This document shows positions 20,712-33,998 of a stretch of DNA of 64,000 nt, piece by piece. The stretch comes from Butyriboletus loyo (lineage: Eukaryota; Basidiomycota; Agaricomycetes; Boletales; Boletaceae), in the NCBI GenBank assembly GCA_038093515.1, contig JBBPSI010000027.1:121115-185114 (forward strand), given 5' to 3'. Each line of letters starts with the position of its first letter. Within the stretch, counting starts at the first letter, position 1. Under the pieces are notes generated by a model, which ran no database searches, was not told where the DNA came from, and worked only from the letters and a program-made list of their open reading frames with translations. Made by a program: the position numbers and the translations under genes.

Positions 20712-21979
20712 ATGGCACAAACTGGGCACCGCAACATCGTCATCATCGGTGGTGGAATAATAGGTTGTACCGCTGCTTATTATCTCTCCAGACATCCCTC
20801 GTATTCACCCTCGACTACCAACATTACTGTCCTGGAAGCATCGGCCCACGGTGTTGCCCAGGGAGCTTCTGGGAAAGCTGGTGGCCTGGTGGCCAAGTGG
20901 GCGTATCCACGTGAAATTGTCAAGATTTCTTTCGCCGAGCACGTCAAGCTGGCAAATGAACACAACGGCAAGGAAAGATGGGGCTGGCGATTCGTTCGCT
21001 GCGGGAATTGGGAGGGACGGGGTGAAGATCTGACTGGGCACGCTGGCACCGGGGTCGGGACGGGTGGAAGGCGGAAGAGCTTGGAAAAGAAAGCCGGACT
21101 GGAGACCTCACCAGAGACCGCGTCGCGAAGGGCTCAAACGGGTCATCCAGACGATCTGAACTGGGTGAATGAGCACCTCGCCGAGTCTTACAGTCCAATG
21201 TCTGCTCCTGACGGTACGGCACAGGTGCATCCATATCTCTTTACCACCAGTATGATGGACCTTGCTGCGGAAAAGGGGGCGACTGTGCTGAAAGGGAGTG
21301 CAACCACAGTTGAACGAGAAAATGGACGTGTTACTGGTGTTCGCTACGACGACCCGAGTGATGGCTCCTCAAGGGTTATCCCGGCCACGGACGTGATCTT
21401 GTCCGCGGGGGCGTGGTCACCGTCGATCGTACCTTCGTTGCCCATCTCCGCGACTCGTGCCCACAGCGTCATTGTTCGCCCCAAACCTGGCGTGACTTTA
21501 GCACCTTACGTTTTGTTTACTGAAATAATCCTTCCGCGTGGGCAGTTGGCAACCCCTGAGATTTACGCCCGCCCTGATAATGAAATCTACGCATGTGGAC
21601 CAGGAGACGAGTCGCCGCTTCCCGCGGGTGTGGATGATGCCGTGGTGGACCAAGCTGCATGTCAAAGCATATGGGAACATGTTGCGAGCATCTCCGCGGA
21701 ATTCAGGGAGGGGACGTTGGAGAAGCGCCAGGCATGTTTCCTGTCCGTGGTTAACAGCACTGGGAAGCCAATCATCGGAGAGGCACGGAAGATCGCAAGG
21801 GGGTTGTATATCGCAACTGGGCACACTTACTGGGTCAGTCAGTCGTGGTCCGTACATTCACCATTCTCACCGAATGGCAGGGTGTTTGTAACGCTCCAGG
21901 AACCGCGAAGGTGATCACCGAGTTGATCATGGATGGGAGTGGGAATGTCACAGACCTCGATCCTTTCCTTGATGTGTAG
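20712..21979 (+). CDS. FAD-dependent oxidoreductase (DAO family, Tda3-like)
   Basis: Two exons, 20712-21833 and 21881-21979, give 406 residues. The N-terminus RNIVIIGGGIIGCTAAYYLS is the FAD Rossmann motif; GASGKAGGLVAKWAYP follows, typical of the fungal Tda3/SPAC1F5.03c-like branch of the D-amino-acid-oxidase superfamily. DVILSAGAWSP (about residue 240) and the C-terminal IATGHTYW joined across the intron to GVCNAPGTAKVITELIMDG complete the FAD contacts. The intron (GTCAGT...GGCAG, 47 bases) is in phase 0. The frame is open upstream to an earlier ATG at 20634, but the 20712 start places the FAD motif at the usual distance from the N-terminus. In yeast Tda3 has been linked to endosome-to-Golgi trafficking; the substrate is unknown. 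Confidence 0.85.
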
Positions 21980-22484
21980 TGAGGAATTTCAGGCGGGTCC
22001 GAGTAAACGAGAGTAGATCGCCAAGTCAACGAATGTTTAGCGTTGATCGTTCCTGAATATGAATCCCATCGTGGCCATTTACCAGGCTTAATTCACGTTC
22101 CCTGCGCCTAAAAAGAGGCCGGTTCGGTCACGGTCGTATCGTTCGCTGTCCAGCTCTTCGTGCGTATTCTTCACGATCAGTAAGTGCCATCGCTGTTTCT
22201 GGCCTTGTCCCGTCTTTCTCCGTCCTTCCACTTTGCGACAAATTCACGATTCGATCTCGCGGTTGATCTCGGAAATGAATTTTCTGATTGACGACCATGT
22301 TTCCAGCTTCAACCAGTGCTATAACCCTCCCTCAACGTCGGGATCCACACTCTCTTCAATGAAACAGTCTCCCTTACTTCCCATACGGCACTTGGTACTG
22401 ACGCTAGATGATCATCTCGAGTAAGTACCCTACCTAGCCCTCCATCCCCTTTCGTTGACAGGAAAAAGCCTTCTCTGTGGTCGA
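21980..22484. other. Intergenic / possible 5' exon of Clp1-like gene 1
   Basis: Contains an open frame from about 22275 ending at a good donor (GAGTAAGT, about 22422) and an acceptor at 22460. The phase does not join cleanly to the Clp1-like frame downstream, so I leave this as unassigned 5' sequence. Confidence 0.35.
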
Positions 22485-23147
22485 ATGAATGTTGAGAAGA
22501 CGACACTTCAGCCTGGCACTTCCATCCCCTCTACCGTCGATATGCGTGTCCTCAAGGACGCCCACATACCGTCGCACATCCTCGCTGTCTTTGATATTCC
22601 ACCTAGCGAATGGGAACCCTCCTACTCTCCAATCTTGATCCCAATTCACGCCGACGTACACGCACGAGCCTTTCGCACGAATATCATACCACAAACCCCA
22701 CCCGAAGCTTCATGTCCGATGCCGCATGTTTCTCCGCGCTCCGGCGGCCAATTCGTCACTCTTCCTGTCGTCCCACTCCACGTCCCTCATGCCCCCTCGA
22801 TACCATTGTTGTTCCTCTTTGCCCTTGGCCTCGAGTCACGCTCGCACCTGCTTTGTTGCCGCTTGCTCCCATCGGAAGTGATTAGTGAATTTCCTGCTCT
22901 TCCTACCATGGCTCAATTAATGGGAAAACTGTGCAGCGATAGGCAGCTGACCGATTATATCGTGTTTAATCAGGGCCTGTGGAAGAACATCTTGTTTCTC
23001 GGACCACGGGATGCGACGTTCGTGGGCATTGTGCGCACAGCGTGGAATGTCACTGTGGAGGCTCGGCGCAATCGTCAACGCGCCGCAGGAGGAGGAATGT
23101 CGACTGACGTCGGAAGCACACATCCAAGTCCCGTCCCGAGTACATGA
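22485..23147 (+). CDS. Clp1-like protein, copy 1 (5' end uncertain)
   Basis: Paralogue of the gene at 28959-30058. Shared features in the same order are PSHILAVFDIP (copy 2: PTHMLAVYSRH), LIPIHADVHA (LFPIHNIILA), LPVVPLHVPHAPSIPLLFLF (VPVVPLCIPSPEVFPQLSTF), NQGLWKNILFLG (VNGLWRNACALG) and TAWNVTVEA (VAWEVLIIA). These resemble basidiomycete Clp1 (clampless1) proteins, nuclear factors needed for clamp-cell formation after mating in Coprinopsis and Ustilago. From the first in-frame ATG (22485) the protein is 220 residues. The counterpart of copy 2's basic N-terminal ~135 residues is not evident, so it may be truncated or have an upstream exon I cannot place. Confidence 0.55.
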   Translation: MNVEKTTLQPGTSIPSTVDMRVLKDAHIPSHILAVFDIPPSEWEPSYSPILIPIHADVHARAFRTNIIPQTPPEASCPMPHVSPRSGGQFVTLPVVPLHVPHAPSIPLLFLFALGLESRSHLLCCRLLPSEVISEFPALPTMAQLMGKLCSDRQLTDYIVFNQGLWKNILFLGPRDATFVGIVRTAWNVTVEARRNRQRAAGGGMSTDVGSTHPSPVPST

Positions 23148-24055
23148 CGTTACCAGCATCTCGCTTCCAACGCCCTACCTCACGCGCTTTTCATTCACCT
23201 TAAAATGGCACTCATACGACACCACCATTCCAGACGAGGATCATGACTCTGTCTCACTGATATATTGTAGCCTACTGATCGAACTCGGTTCTTCTAATCA
23301 CACGCTCGCTTTCTTGACCGCCTTCCTTTTCTTACTTATCGCATACTCTAGGCTATTGGTAGTTGACATTCTAATACATCATCGTCCTCTCCCTGAGCTG
23401 ACGTACGGTGGTTGCTGGGCTACAAACTCGGCTTGACAGCATCGGCGTCCCTGCAACGATCGTCATGTTGACTCGAAGTTACTGTCACCTCCGACGAAAC
23501 CGAACAAACAGCCCCCTTGAAGACTTCCAAGAAGAACAAAAAAACTCGTACGATCTCACGGTTTCACTTGTATCAACCTTGTTCTAGTTTCATTTCCGCC
23601 CGCTCGGGGATTTCAAACCCTAGTTCAGTCTCCTCTAGGTGTAATCTATCTTGAAAAAAAAGGTTGGTCGGTCGGGCGACGACCCTTTTTTTTTTTTAAT
23701 TTGAACGGCCACGAGTAAGCTCGGTCCCAATATTGATTCATTCGATCGATCCGAGGGCTGATCGAGTTGTCCCTTCGTTCGGACACGTTCCAATCCCTCA
23801 ACGCCGCGGCACGTCTCGTGTGGCTCAAAATGCGATTTATCGATATGCGCGCTCTTCAAATCAGCCAATTTATCAAGTCATTTCTTAAGTTACATAAAGA
23901 AAGTATGATGAAGAAATTAGTGTGGTCACTTTACGTACTCGGGCTAAGCACCAAAAATGTGGGTCTCTAATATACTTGACATAGAGTATCGTACAATAAA
24001 TCAGACAAAGTACAATATACCGGATGACGACAAGAATAGCAGAAAAAAAAACGGT
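23148..24055. other. Intergenic, no gene seen
   Basis: About 0.9 kb. Contains an A-run and a T-run around 23650-23700 flanking imperfectly complementary GC-rich sequence (a potential hairpin), and AT-rich sequence after 23870. No recognisable coding sequence. Confidence 0.5.
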
Positions 24056-27000
24056 CTAATCAACGTCCATCCTTTGTCCATCACCAGTCGTGCGGCTTCT
24101 CCTGCGCGCATACTCACTCTGGCGAACCCGCTTCTTGGCACTCATCATCGGGTCTCCGCCTCTCGTGCCACCATACGACTGCCTTGTCTTACCGGCCACC
24201 TCAGCACTCATGCTAGAACGCACCTTGCCGCCTGCCCTCTCAGTCCCAGTACCTGCACTCGTACTCGCGCCAGCGCCCGCCGCTCTCTGCGAAGCCAGCC
24301 TTGCAATAACCTTGGAACGTGAGATTCGTGGTCTGCGGCCAGGCAGAACCTTTGGTTTCGGAGGAACAACCGGTTTCAATGATGTGGGCGGTCTTTCGCC
24401 GGCGGCTTGGCCAACGATCCTTGATGCTGTGGTGGTCAATGACATGGGAGGAGGTGCTGGAGGTGGACTGAGCGGTTGACTGAATATCTTCCCAGGACGG
24501 GGAGGGTGGGCTGGACTATCTGTTCTCTGCTCCGACGTAGCGCTGGGCTGAGGCGACATCGCAAGCCGTTGCTTGGAATTCGCACTCGCTTTAATAAAGG
24601 TCGAATTATCACGTGACGCGGTTGAAACTGGAATGCGAGAGTGGCTATTTGTCTTCGCGAGCGAGCTAGCGGTGGGGGCCATGAGCGTCGACGAGGTCCT
24701 CGACCTGGGAATGCCAGCCGCGTGCTTCTCAAGGTTGCCTGCTGAAGTCCTAACGTTAGACCTTGCTCCCATCGAAGAAACGTGACTATTATTTGCTGAG
24801 AGACCAGTTTTCGTACCCAAGGACGAGAAACCGACAAGAGAGCCGCCTCTATGGTTGGAATGACCATAGCCAGCTACTGTCAATGACCTTGGGTTCGCGG
24901 CAGCTGATGAGCTAGGTGGATTAAAGCAAGGAGCAGGCGATTTCAAAATCCCACCAGATGCAGCGGTCCCCCCACCTTCACCCGAAACCACTGGTGCGGC
25001 AAGGGTAGAGCGCCCAGGGGCGTTGAATTGCACCGACGTATTACTACCCCCAGACGGTATGCGTTTCGTTTGAGAGCTAAGTGGCGGCGCACCAGAAGAA
25101 CCAGGGATCACAGCTGATTTCTTTGCTTCTGTGGTTTTGGCAAGTCCTGGTTGACCTGGCTTCGAAACAGGTATGTTCGATGGAGCTTTGGATCCAGCAC
25201 CTCGGTTCCATACATTCTGAACAAGTGATTTGGCGGAGGCAAATAAACCGAATCGCGCGGGTTTGGCGCTCGCTATCAAACTGGATCATTAGCCAGGCAT
25301 TGCAGATTCAAAAAGGATACTCACGCGGAGGTGCACGTCCGAAGCTTGGTCGCCCCGCGCTGCTCCGGCGCTTGGCTTTGTTATGCTCAAGCCTGCGACG
25401 AATTGCTTCCCTTTCCTTCTGTTTCCGAGCTTCCTCCTCGGGATCAGGCGTCGGAGCTAATGGGGTTCTGTCAGGCTGTGTGGGTGCCTCTGATTCCTCT
25501 CGTTCGACACGAAGCCGCTTCGACAAAGGCCTGTCTGCAATCTCGTCGTCTTCGTCACCCTCCTCGCCAAAGTTGCCAGGGAGCATCTTCACAGAAGCAC
25601 CACTTGTAACCCTGGATCCGTTAGGACGGTGACGCGTAGCTGGTACACCCGATTCCCTCTCCTTTACGACCAAGCTTGATTTCCTCTTCTTCGATAGAAT
25701 AGGCTGGGGACCGGTATTCTGGGTACCGCGCTTCGCTGCATAATGCAAAGTTATTGAATCCATCTTCTCGAACTGCTTTTGATGAATCTTCTCGAACACG
25801 TCGACGGCACGAACGGAACCGTCGCTTTGCTGTTTTCCCACCGATTCTTTGGTCGTGGTCTTGCCATTGTTCAAGACATTAACATCAACAGCCTCTACGC
25901 CCGCTTCCGCAAGTCTCTTGTTCATCTCGTCCAGGACGGACTGAGCGGCTGTACGGAATTGGAGGTTCGACGTGTTATGCTGGGGCAGCGGCGAACCAAA
26001 CACGAACGGCCCAGATCTGGGAATACCTAGTCTCGAGCGAGTTGAGGCATTCCGTGGCTTTGGAGCAGGTGAGAAGATGTCAACGGGCTCAACAGAAGGC
26101 TTCTCAGTGGACTTGGGAGCTGCACCCATATTAAATCGTGCACTGGTGCTGCCCTTCTCCAGCGTGGGTTCGCGGATGGACGGAACCGCTAGTCCCCCAG
26201 GCATATCTAAGTCTATATCCATATCCGAGTTGTCGTACTGGGCAGATCGAGGGGACTGCTGCTTATGCAAGTCACCAAACCCTCGAAAGGTTGGGATAGA
26301 GGGATACAAGGATTCCCGTGCGGCTCCACCCGGAGAGAATGGCCATACAGGGACTGAGGAAGGTCCAGATCCTCCCGGCGTGCCAGGGACGAGGTCGAAC
26401 GAAGTGGCGAACGGCTCAAGTTTGGGTGGAGACAGTAAGAATTCCGCATTTGTGGTAGAATTTGAAACGAGGCGGATCGTAGTCGTAGCCGGTGCCTGAG
26501 AGAGACTGAGCCGCGCGTGTGAAGGAGCGGGGATACCCTGGAGATTTGATTGCCCAGGGATTGGGTCTACTGGTGGTTCCTCGGAGCTACCCTTTGGGTC
26601 GGAAGTGGGGACAGTTGAGGACGATTGGACTACCTCCTTGCTGGAGAGACTAGAGGACGAGGAGGTAGTACCAATTGTTTTGGACGTGTTGTGTTTGAGT
26701 CCCAAAGAAGTCACTATAGCTCTGAGAGACGATGTGACAGAAGCTGACAATATTGATGAGAAAGGACTCTCCTCGTCAAGATTGATGTTGTGCGGAGGAC
26801 CGACCTTTGGATGTATTCGTACCAAACTCGCCCACTTGACGGTCAGAGCCACCTCTGTTACTCCTGAGTGTCTCTTCATCCACCTCTGCGATCGTGTCCA
26901 TGACGACTTCCCATTGTTCGCTAGGACGAGATATGGTATTAGACATAGACGCGTTCCCTTCTCCAGAGTGATTGGACGCCTCGTCCTCGCTGTCTGTAGC

Positions 27001-27210
27001 GGGCATCACGTCCGGATTATCGCTCCGAGTAGCGATGCTCAGCGGATCATCAGGCGGTAAAGTCTTTGCGTGAACCTGCAATCGTTCGATGAGCTCTTTG
27101 CTCTTTCCGGACGCCTTGAGTGAATGAATCTTGCATAATTTGACGAGCTGGTTGCGCTTAAGCGAATGTAATGCTGGCGAGTTGAACAAAATTTGTGTTG
27201 TGGTGGACAT
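24056..27210 (-). CDS. SAP-domain protein, large and disordered
   Basis: Starts at 27210 (MSTTTQILFNSPALHSL). Residues ~12-50 form a SAP helix-extended-helix DNA/chromatin-binding motif (SLKRNQLVKLCKIHSLKASG then KELIERL). The rest, about 1,000 residues, is Ser/Pro/Thr-rich and largely disordered. It has basic patches such as LSKKRKSS and PLSKRLRVE, a charged helix EEEARKQKEREAIRRRLEHNKAKRR and a basic end (SAKKRVRQSEYARRRS). The intron at 25324-25273 (GTGAGT...GATAG) is clear. The joint between the SAP exon and the long exon lies somewhere in 26790-26880, where several donors are possible. Upstream codons before 27210 are open but lack an ATG. Likely nuclear; exact role unknown. Confidence 0.75.
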
Positions 27211-27704
27211 TTTGCGTTCCGGCGCCACGCCTTGGATGTCAAACGGGTGTGTTTCGTTTACTTGGTCACGTCGACTGAACAGGTCACGTGACCGCGTGTC
27301 GCGTGTGTAATCACGTGATTGTCGCGAGCAAGGCGCGCCTCATGAAAGGGAACGAAATAATAGGGTGAGACATGCCCCACCGATGCATTACTACGGTCAC
27401 AATTCCTTGTGTTCCCGTATTCTGGGAGAATCCTTTCACCTGTAAATGTCCCCAAATTTTACCGATTCCGTGGGCTGAAACAATGGTGTCTGGTTGTTCG
27501 CTCTTCCTTTCCGCTTTGATCGTCACCACGATATTCTCCATAAACGGAAAACATTCTTCTGCACTCTTTCCATCACTTCTTGTTATTCCCCACCATGCCC
27601 CACCTCCCTCTTCATCCCCCCTCGCCGTCTCATTTATTATGGCCTACCTTGAAGATAGCATTTTTGACACGCTAACAATATTTCTGGAGACACCGTTCAA
27701 TCCA
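27211..27704. other. Intergenic, divergent/upstream region
   Basis: Upstream of the SAP gene; several CACGTG-like E-box sites occur at 27265-27320 (tcacgtgac, tcacgtgat). No gene seen. Confidence 0.5.
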
Positions 27705-28320
27705 TTCTTCAGTGCCACTCACTTGATACCATTCCACCCGATATATTTGCCTTGAACGAAGACAGTCGCCATGCTTGCCGTCCCCTCCTACTGCACCGGT
27801 GTCGACAGAGCAAGAGCCCGTCATTCAACTTTAAACCCCGTTTTGAGTGCCACTCACCTTGGCCATTACCCTCCATTTTATGGACGGTAAGTACATGGAT
27901 GGTCAATTATCCGGGCAGTTGCCATACTCCTGCAAAACGCAACGCAACCAAGAGCTAATTACCTAGTTTCACGACCCAATTTCGAGTGTCACTTACCTTG
28001 GGTCACCACCCTCTCTTTAATGGACGACAAGTGCACGAATAGGCAATCATCCAGACTGTCGCCATACTTTCCGCACCTCAGACCTCTTGGAAATTTGTAA
28101 AGCACGACGTAGCACTCACCTTGGGTCACCGCCCACTTTTTAATGCATGGCAAGTGCACGGACAGGAAATAATCTAGACGGTCGCCACACTTGGCGCATC
28201 CGCGACCGCTCGGAGATCTGTAGAGCGCGACACAGCTGATTACCCCACTTTACGGCCTACATTGGGTGCCACTCACCTTGGTCACCTAACGAACGGCACG
28301 GGCACGCAGCGTCAATCATA
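27705..28320. repeat. Tandem array of about five ~130-base exon-like repeats
   Basis: Imperfect units begin near 27709, 27842, 27980, 28110 and 28262; spacing is 125-158 bases. On the minus strand each unit has a similar module of about 70 bases: (T/C)ATGGCGAC..., ...GTGCACTTG..., ...GGTGACC. The module ends in a splice-donor-like CAAGGTGAGT or CAAGGTAAGT; unit 1 has AAGTGAGT. In units 3 and 4 the module is open in the same frame (YGDSLDDCLFVHL and CGDRLDYFLSVHL); unit 2 has a TGA. Spacers diverge more than the modules. It may be a minisatellite derived from an exon or the remains of a repeated-exon gene. Confidence 0.65.
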
Positions 28321-28958
28321 AAGTGATACACACAAGGGAGTTCTACTGGAATTTCAACCCAAGGAAATGCTACAGTAAGATAGAACTGGCCAGTACTTAC
28401 TTACTTACCTACCTACCTCCCATTCGTGGGAAGATGTTGCCCTCTACTCACCCCAGAGCGAAGGCCTCAAAGCTGCAAGGCAAGTGCGACACGACAAGGC
28501 TCTGACCCCTTTCTCTTAGAACGATTATAGCGACACCCCATCGCTCCACGGAAGTTGGCACTGCCCGCCACACGTCAGCACAACCGCATGTTTCAAGCTG
28601 TGAACCGATGTCGCATTGGATTGATGTTTCCCCATCGGACTCGAAACCACGCAGCGCGGTGGAATGGAGCTGTCGTGAGTGCTATTGTTGGGATGGGAAT
28701 TATCGTGATGGATTGCGTGTCGATTAAGCAATTTATGGGCGCATGTGGGTCCAGGAATCGCCATAAAAGGTAAGAAAGCAAGTGAGTTTATTCCCATTTG
28801 TGGTAATTTTCGTTGATTGCGATTTGTGTCACGGTACGAGACTGTCACGCTCTCCAGGTAACGATTTTGCTACTGCCCACCCATTCTTGCTTTATAAGAG
28901 CCCAGTCCGATGTCGCCTCATCACTCGTCCAAGTCAATTCCATTACAACTTCATCATC
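28321..28958. other. Intergenic with short TTAC/CTAC microsatellite
   Basis: A cttactta/cctacc tetranucleotide run lies near 28394-28422. The remainder is upstream sequence of the Clp1-like gene 2; nothing coding is recognised. Confidence 0.5.
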
Positions 28959-30058
28959 ATGGTCCTTCAAATCTCCAACTTTGCTCGCCGATCCGATGAG
29001 GAAAACACCCCTCCTACCGCCAGACTTGCAAACACCAAGCCCAAAGTTCGAGGTGGCATCCAGGGTGCTTCCCGTCGCCGCCGTGCTCGGTCCGCGGGTG
29101 GTCCTCACCACCCTCGATATGCAGTCGAGCACGCCAAGCACAAGAACACCACAAAGTACCAGCCTTCGTTGGTCAACATCGCACTTCCCCGCGCTTCTGG
29201 AGACGTGGAAGTGTCCGACTCGACCTCTACTGTCTCCATGTCCAATGTGACCCTTCCGAGATATCTCTCTCGTCCGCCTTTCCGCGGAATCGCGAAAAAG
29301 GCGATCACATCCATCGCGCCCGAGTTGGCAGACACGGAACTGAATTACATCCGCGAAGGCCTTCAGTTCCTTGGACCTGAGTAAGCTCAACTGATTTCCA
29401 GAGTAATGCTCAGTCGCTCATTCACCCCTGTAGAATGCTTCAAGTTCTTGCAGGTGTCAAGGCCGAACCCATCTCCAATATCCTCCCCAAAGAACTCGCG
29501 GTGACCATTAACGACCTGTCGTCCGACCCCCCCACACACATGCTCGCTGTTTACTCTCGCCACGTTCCCGCTGCCACAAAACGCCGCGTGACTCTCTTCC
29601 CCATCCACAATATCATTCTGGCGACTCACTGCGCGAATCTCCCCATCCTCCCTACATCCAACGTTGTTTCCCCCGACGTCGCAGGATCCACCGTATTTGT
29701 GCCTGTGGTGCCCCTCTGCATCCCCTCACCGGAAGTCTTCCCTCAACTTTCGACTTTTCTCTATACGAAACGCATTGACCACCTGCTTGCTTCTCTTCTA
29801 CCTTGTCCAGCACCCCACCCGCTCTACCGCGACGATCCTACGAGCGAGCACGTGCTCAATCTCCTTCGACAGTTTGCTAGCAAGCTCGCGACGAGCCACA
29901 GCGCCCAAACCCTCCTGACACACATGATGGCAGTCAACGGCCTATGGCGAAACGCATGCGCATTGGGCGTCGACGACGAGAAGCTCTGGTGCGCGCTCGA
30001 CGTCGCATGGGAAGTCCTCATTATCGCGCTCGCCATCTCGACTGGCAAGCAATTGTGA
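28959..30058 (+). CDS. Clp1-like protein, copy 2
   Basis: Two exons, 28959-29380 and 29434-30058, join in frame to 348 residues, close to the size of known Clp1 proteins. N-terminus MVLQISNFARRSDEENTPPT, then a basic segment GGIQGASRRRRARSAGG suited to nuclear import. A conserved core follows: LNYIREGLQFLGPE-MLQVLAG across the intron, SNILPKELAVTIND, THMLAVYSRHVP, VFVPVVPLCIPSPEVFPQL and, at the C-terminus, VNGLWRNACALGVDDEKLWCALDVAWEVL. This LWxN...LG(V)xDExLWxxxDxAWEVL pattern is what I associate with Clp1. Likely a nuclear regulator of sexual development; no enzymatic motif. Identification is from memory of the family. Confidence 0.65.
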
Positions 30059-30851
30059 GAGCCTGTGAAGGGACGCATTGGAGTCTGTTTCTCGCACTCG
30101 GCATTGGACTTGGCATCGTTAGAGTACAGTCTTGCCTAATCGCATTTCTTTTTGTGTTTTTCTTATGCATGTTAGGTGTATGATTATGGCTTCATTCATT
30201 GCAATCTTCTCTTCTCTTCGCCACATTCATCGGATCGTTTGTTCTGACCGCATTGTCATTATTGATATATATGGGCAATCTTATGAATGCATTGTACTCT
30301 TCATGTGGTTGTGTGGTCTGATAAGTGCAAGTGGTCAAGCGGTACGGCACAGATTTCATTTGAGCGACTGGACCGCCGAGAAGAGATCGAATGGATACGA
30401 TACTACAGGACCTGACGGTGATAGCAGGACAAGTCTGAGCAAGAGCCACAAGTACCGTCAATTCCTAGTGATACCTGTGCGAGTCGTGAATATTTGTACA
30501 GATCGTTGAAGGTATAATGTCGAAGATACGATGTTTTTATCTTTCTGATCTCGCTCGTCTGCGAATATCCCCCCTCGATCGGCCGTCGATGCATCCCAAG
30601 CCCGTGCCGGAGATCCAGCCATGCGTTCACTTGCCGCTCCTCGTGAACCGGTTAAAGACCTTCTGTAAAAGCAAAACAAAAACAGGCAGTTTATTAAGCA
30701 TGCGAATGCGAGATATATAACGAAATGAGAAGGAAGATCCTAAGTAAAACGGATGGTGGAACCAGATTCTCAAAACACAGTAAAACCACCCGACGAAAAA
30801 CAAAAGTATGTATCGTCTCTCTCACAAACAGCCGCCAAATGACGGAATAAA
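30059..30851. other. Intergenic, convergent gene ends
   Basis: 3' flanks of Clp1-like 2 (+) and the CaM-kinase (-). No recognisable gene. Confidence 0.5.
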
Positions 30852-33295
<2,444 letters not shown>

Positions 33296-33998
33296 GACGC
33301 CGACAGGGAAAGCAAAGTGGTGAGGGGATACTACAAGGAGAAGGCTTTTAAGGTATGCTCTAACCCTACACGCGTCCGCGACCAGTACAATCAACGGTGT
33401 TGATAGAACCGATGACTGTAAGGTTTGTCATCTCGCCTCACTTGTTCTGCGTGCTGTGATTTCACTATGGATGTGCCAGGAACCGAATGTGATACCCTCT
33501 CCGACTTCTCCCCCTCTCTTCTGATGCAGTGCCAACGCGTGTTTCCTGTACCGGAACCTTCGATTGAGTGTCTGCACAGGACGGCGTGTCCCAGGTCGTT
33601 GACCATGTGGGCGGGTTGGAGATCCCATCGTACTTGCTCCTTTGTATGTGACATTGTCGTGACACGCGTGACTAGCAAAGACATGAACCAGCCTGGCTTA
33701 ATGACACCAATCAGTGCGCTTTTTCGGTACACCCACTGGGCTAATCGTCCTATCTGATCCGTTCTCTGGCGTACCGTTCTCCTGGCTCGCCTTGGGGAAG
33801 CGGGGCCCACAAGTACTCAATGTCCGGTTAAAAAAAAAAGTTAACGTAAACTATGGCCACTGAAAACCAACAGGCGAGCAGCTAATTGCTCTTTGTGCTG
33901 GACGTCAACGACGTCCGTGAGCTGCACCCGTTAATCTCTCCTTTCTCCCCCTAGACTTTAATCTATTCCGCCTCTAATCTGTTGCATGCATCTACGCA
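33296..33998. other. Intergenic divergent promoter region
   Basis: About 0.7 kb between the kinase (-) and the 1001-residue protein (+). Short ORFs only; an A-run lies at 33828-33840. CT-rich sequence just before 33999 resembles a basidiomycete transcription-start region. Confidence 0.5.

Noticed and set aside
25308..26879. Separate 523-residue gene starting at MKRHSGVTE
   Set aside because: Best read as the middle exon of the SAP-domain gene: the 3' side has a clear donor/acceptor to the next exon and the SAP exon lies immediately upstream on the same strand.
27705..28320. CRISPR-like array
   Set aside because: Units are about 130 bases and imperfect, without short identical repeats and unique spacers, and the genome is eukaryotic.
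28845..29390. 181-codon minus-strand ORF
   Set aside because: Fully antisense to exon 1 of Clp1-like gene 2, which splices cleanly and has family motifs.
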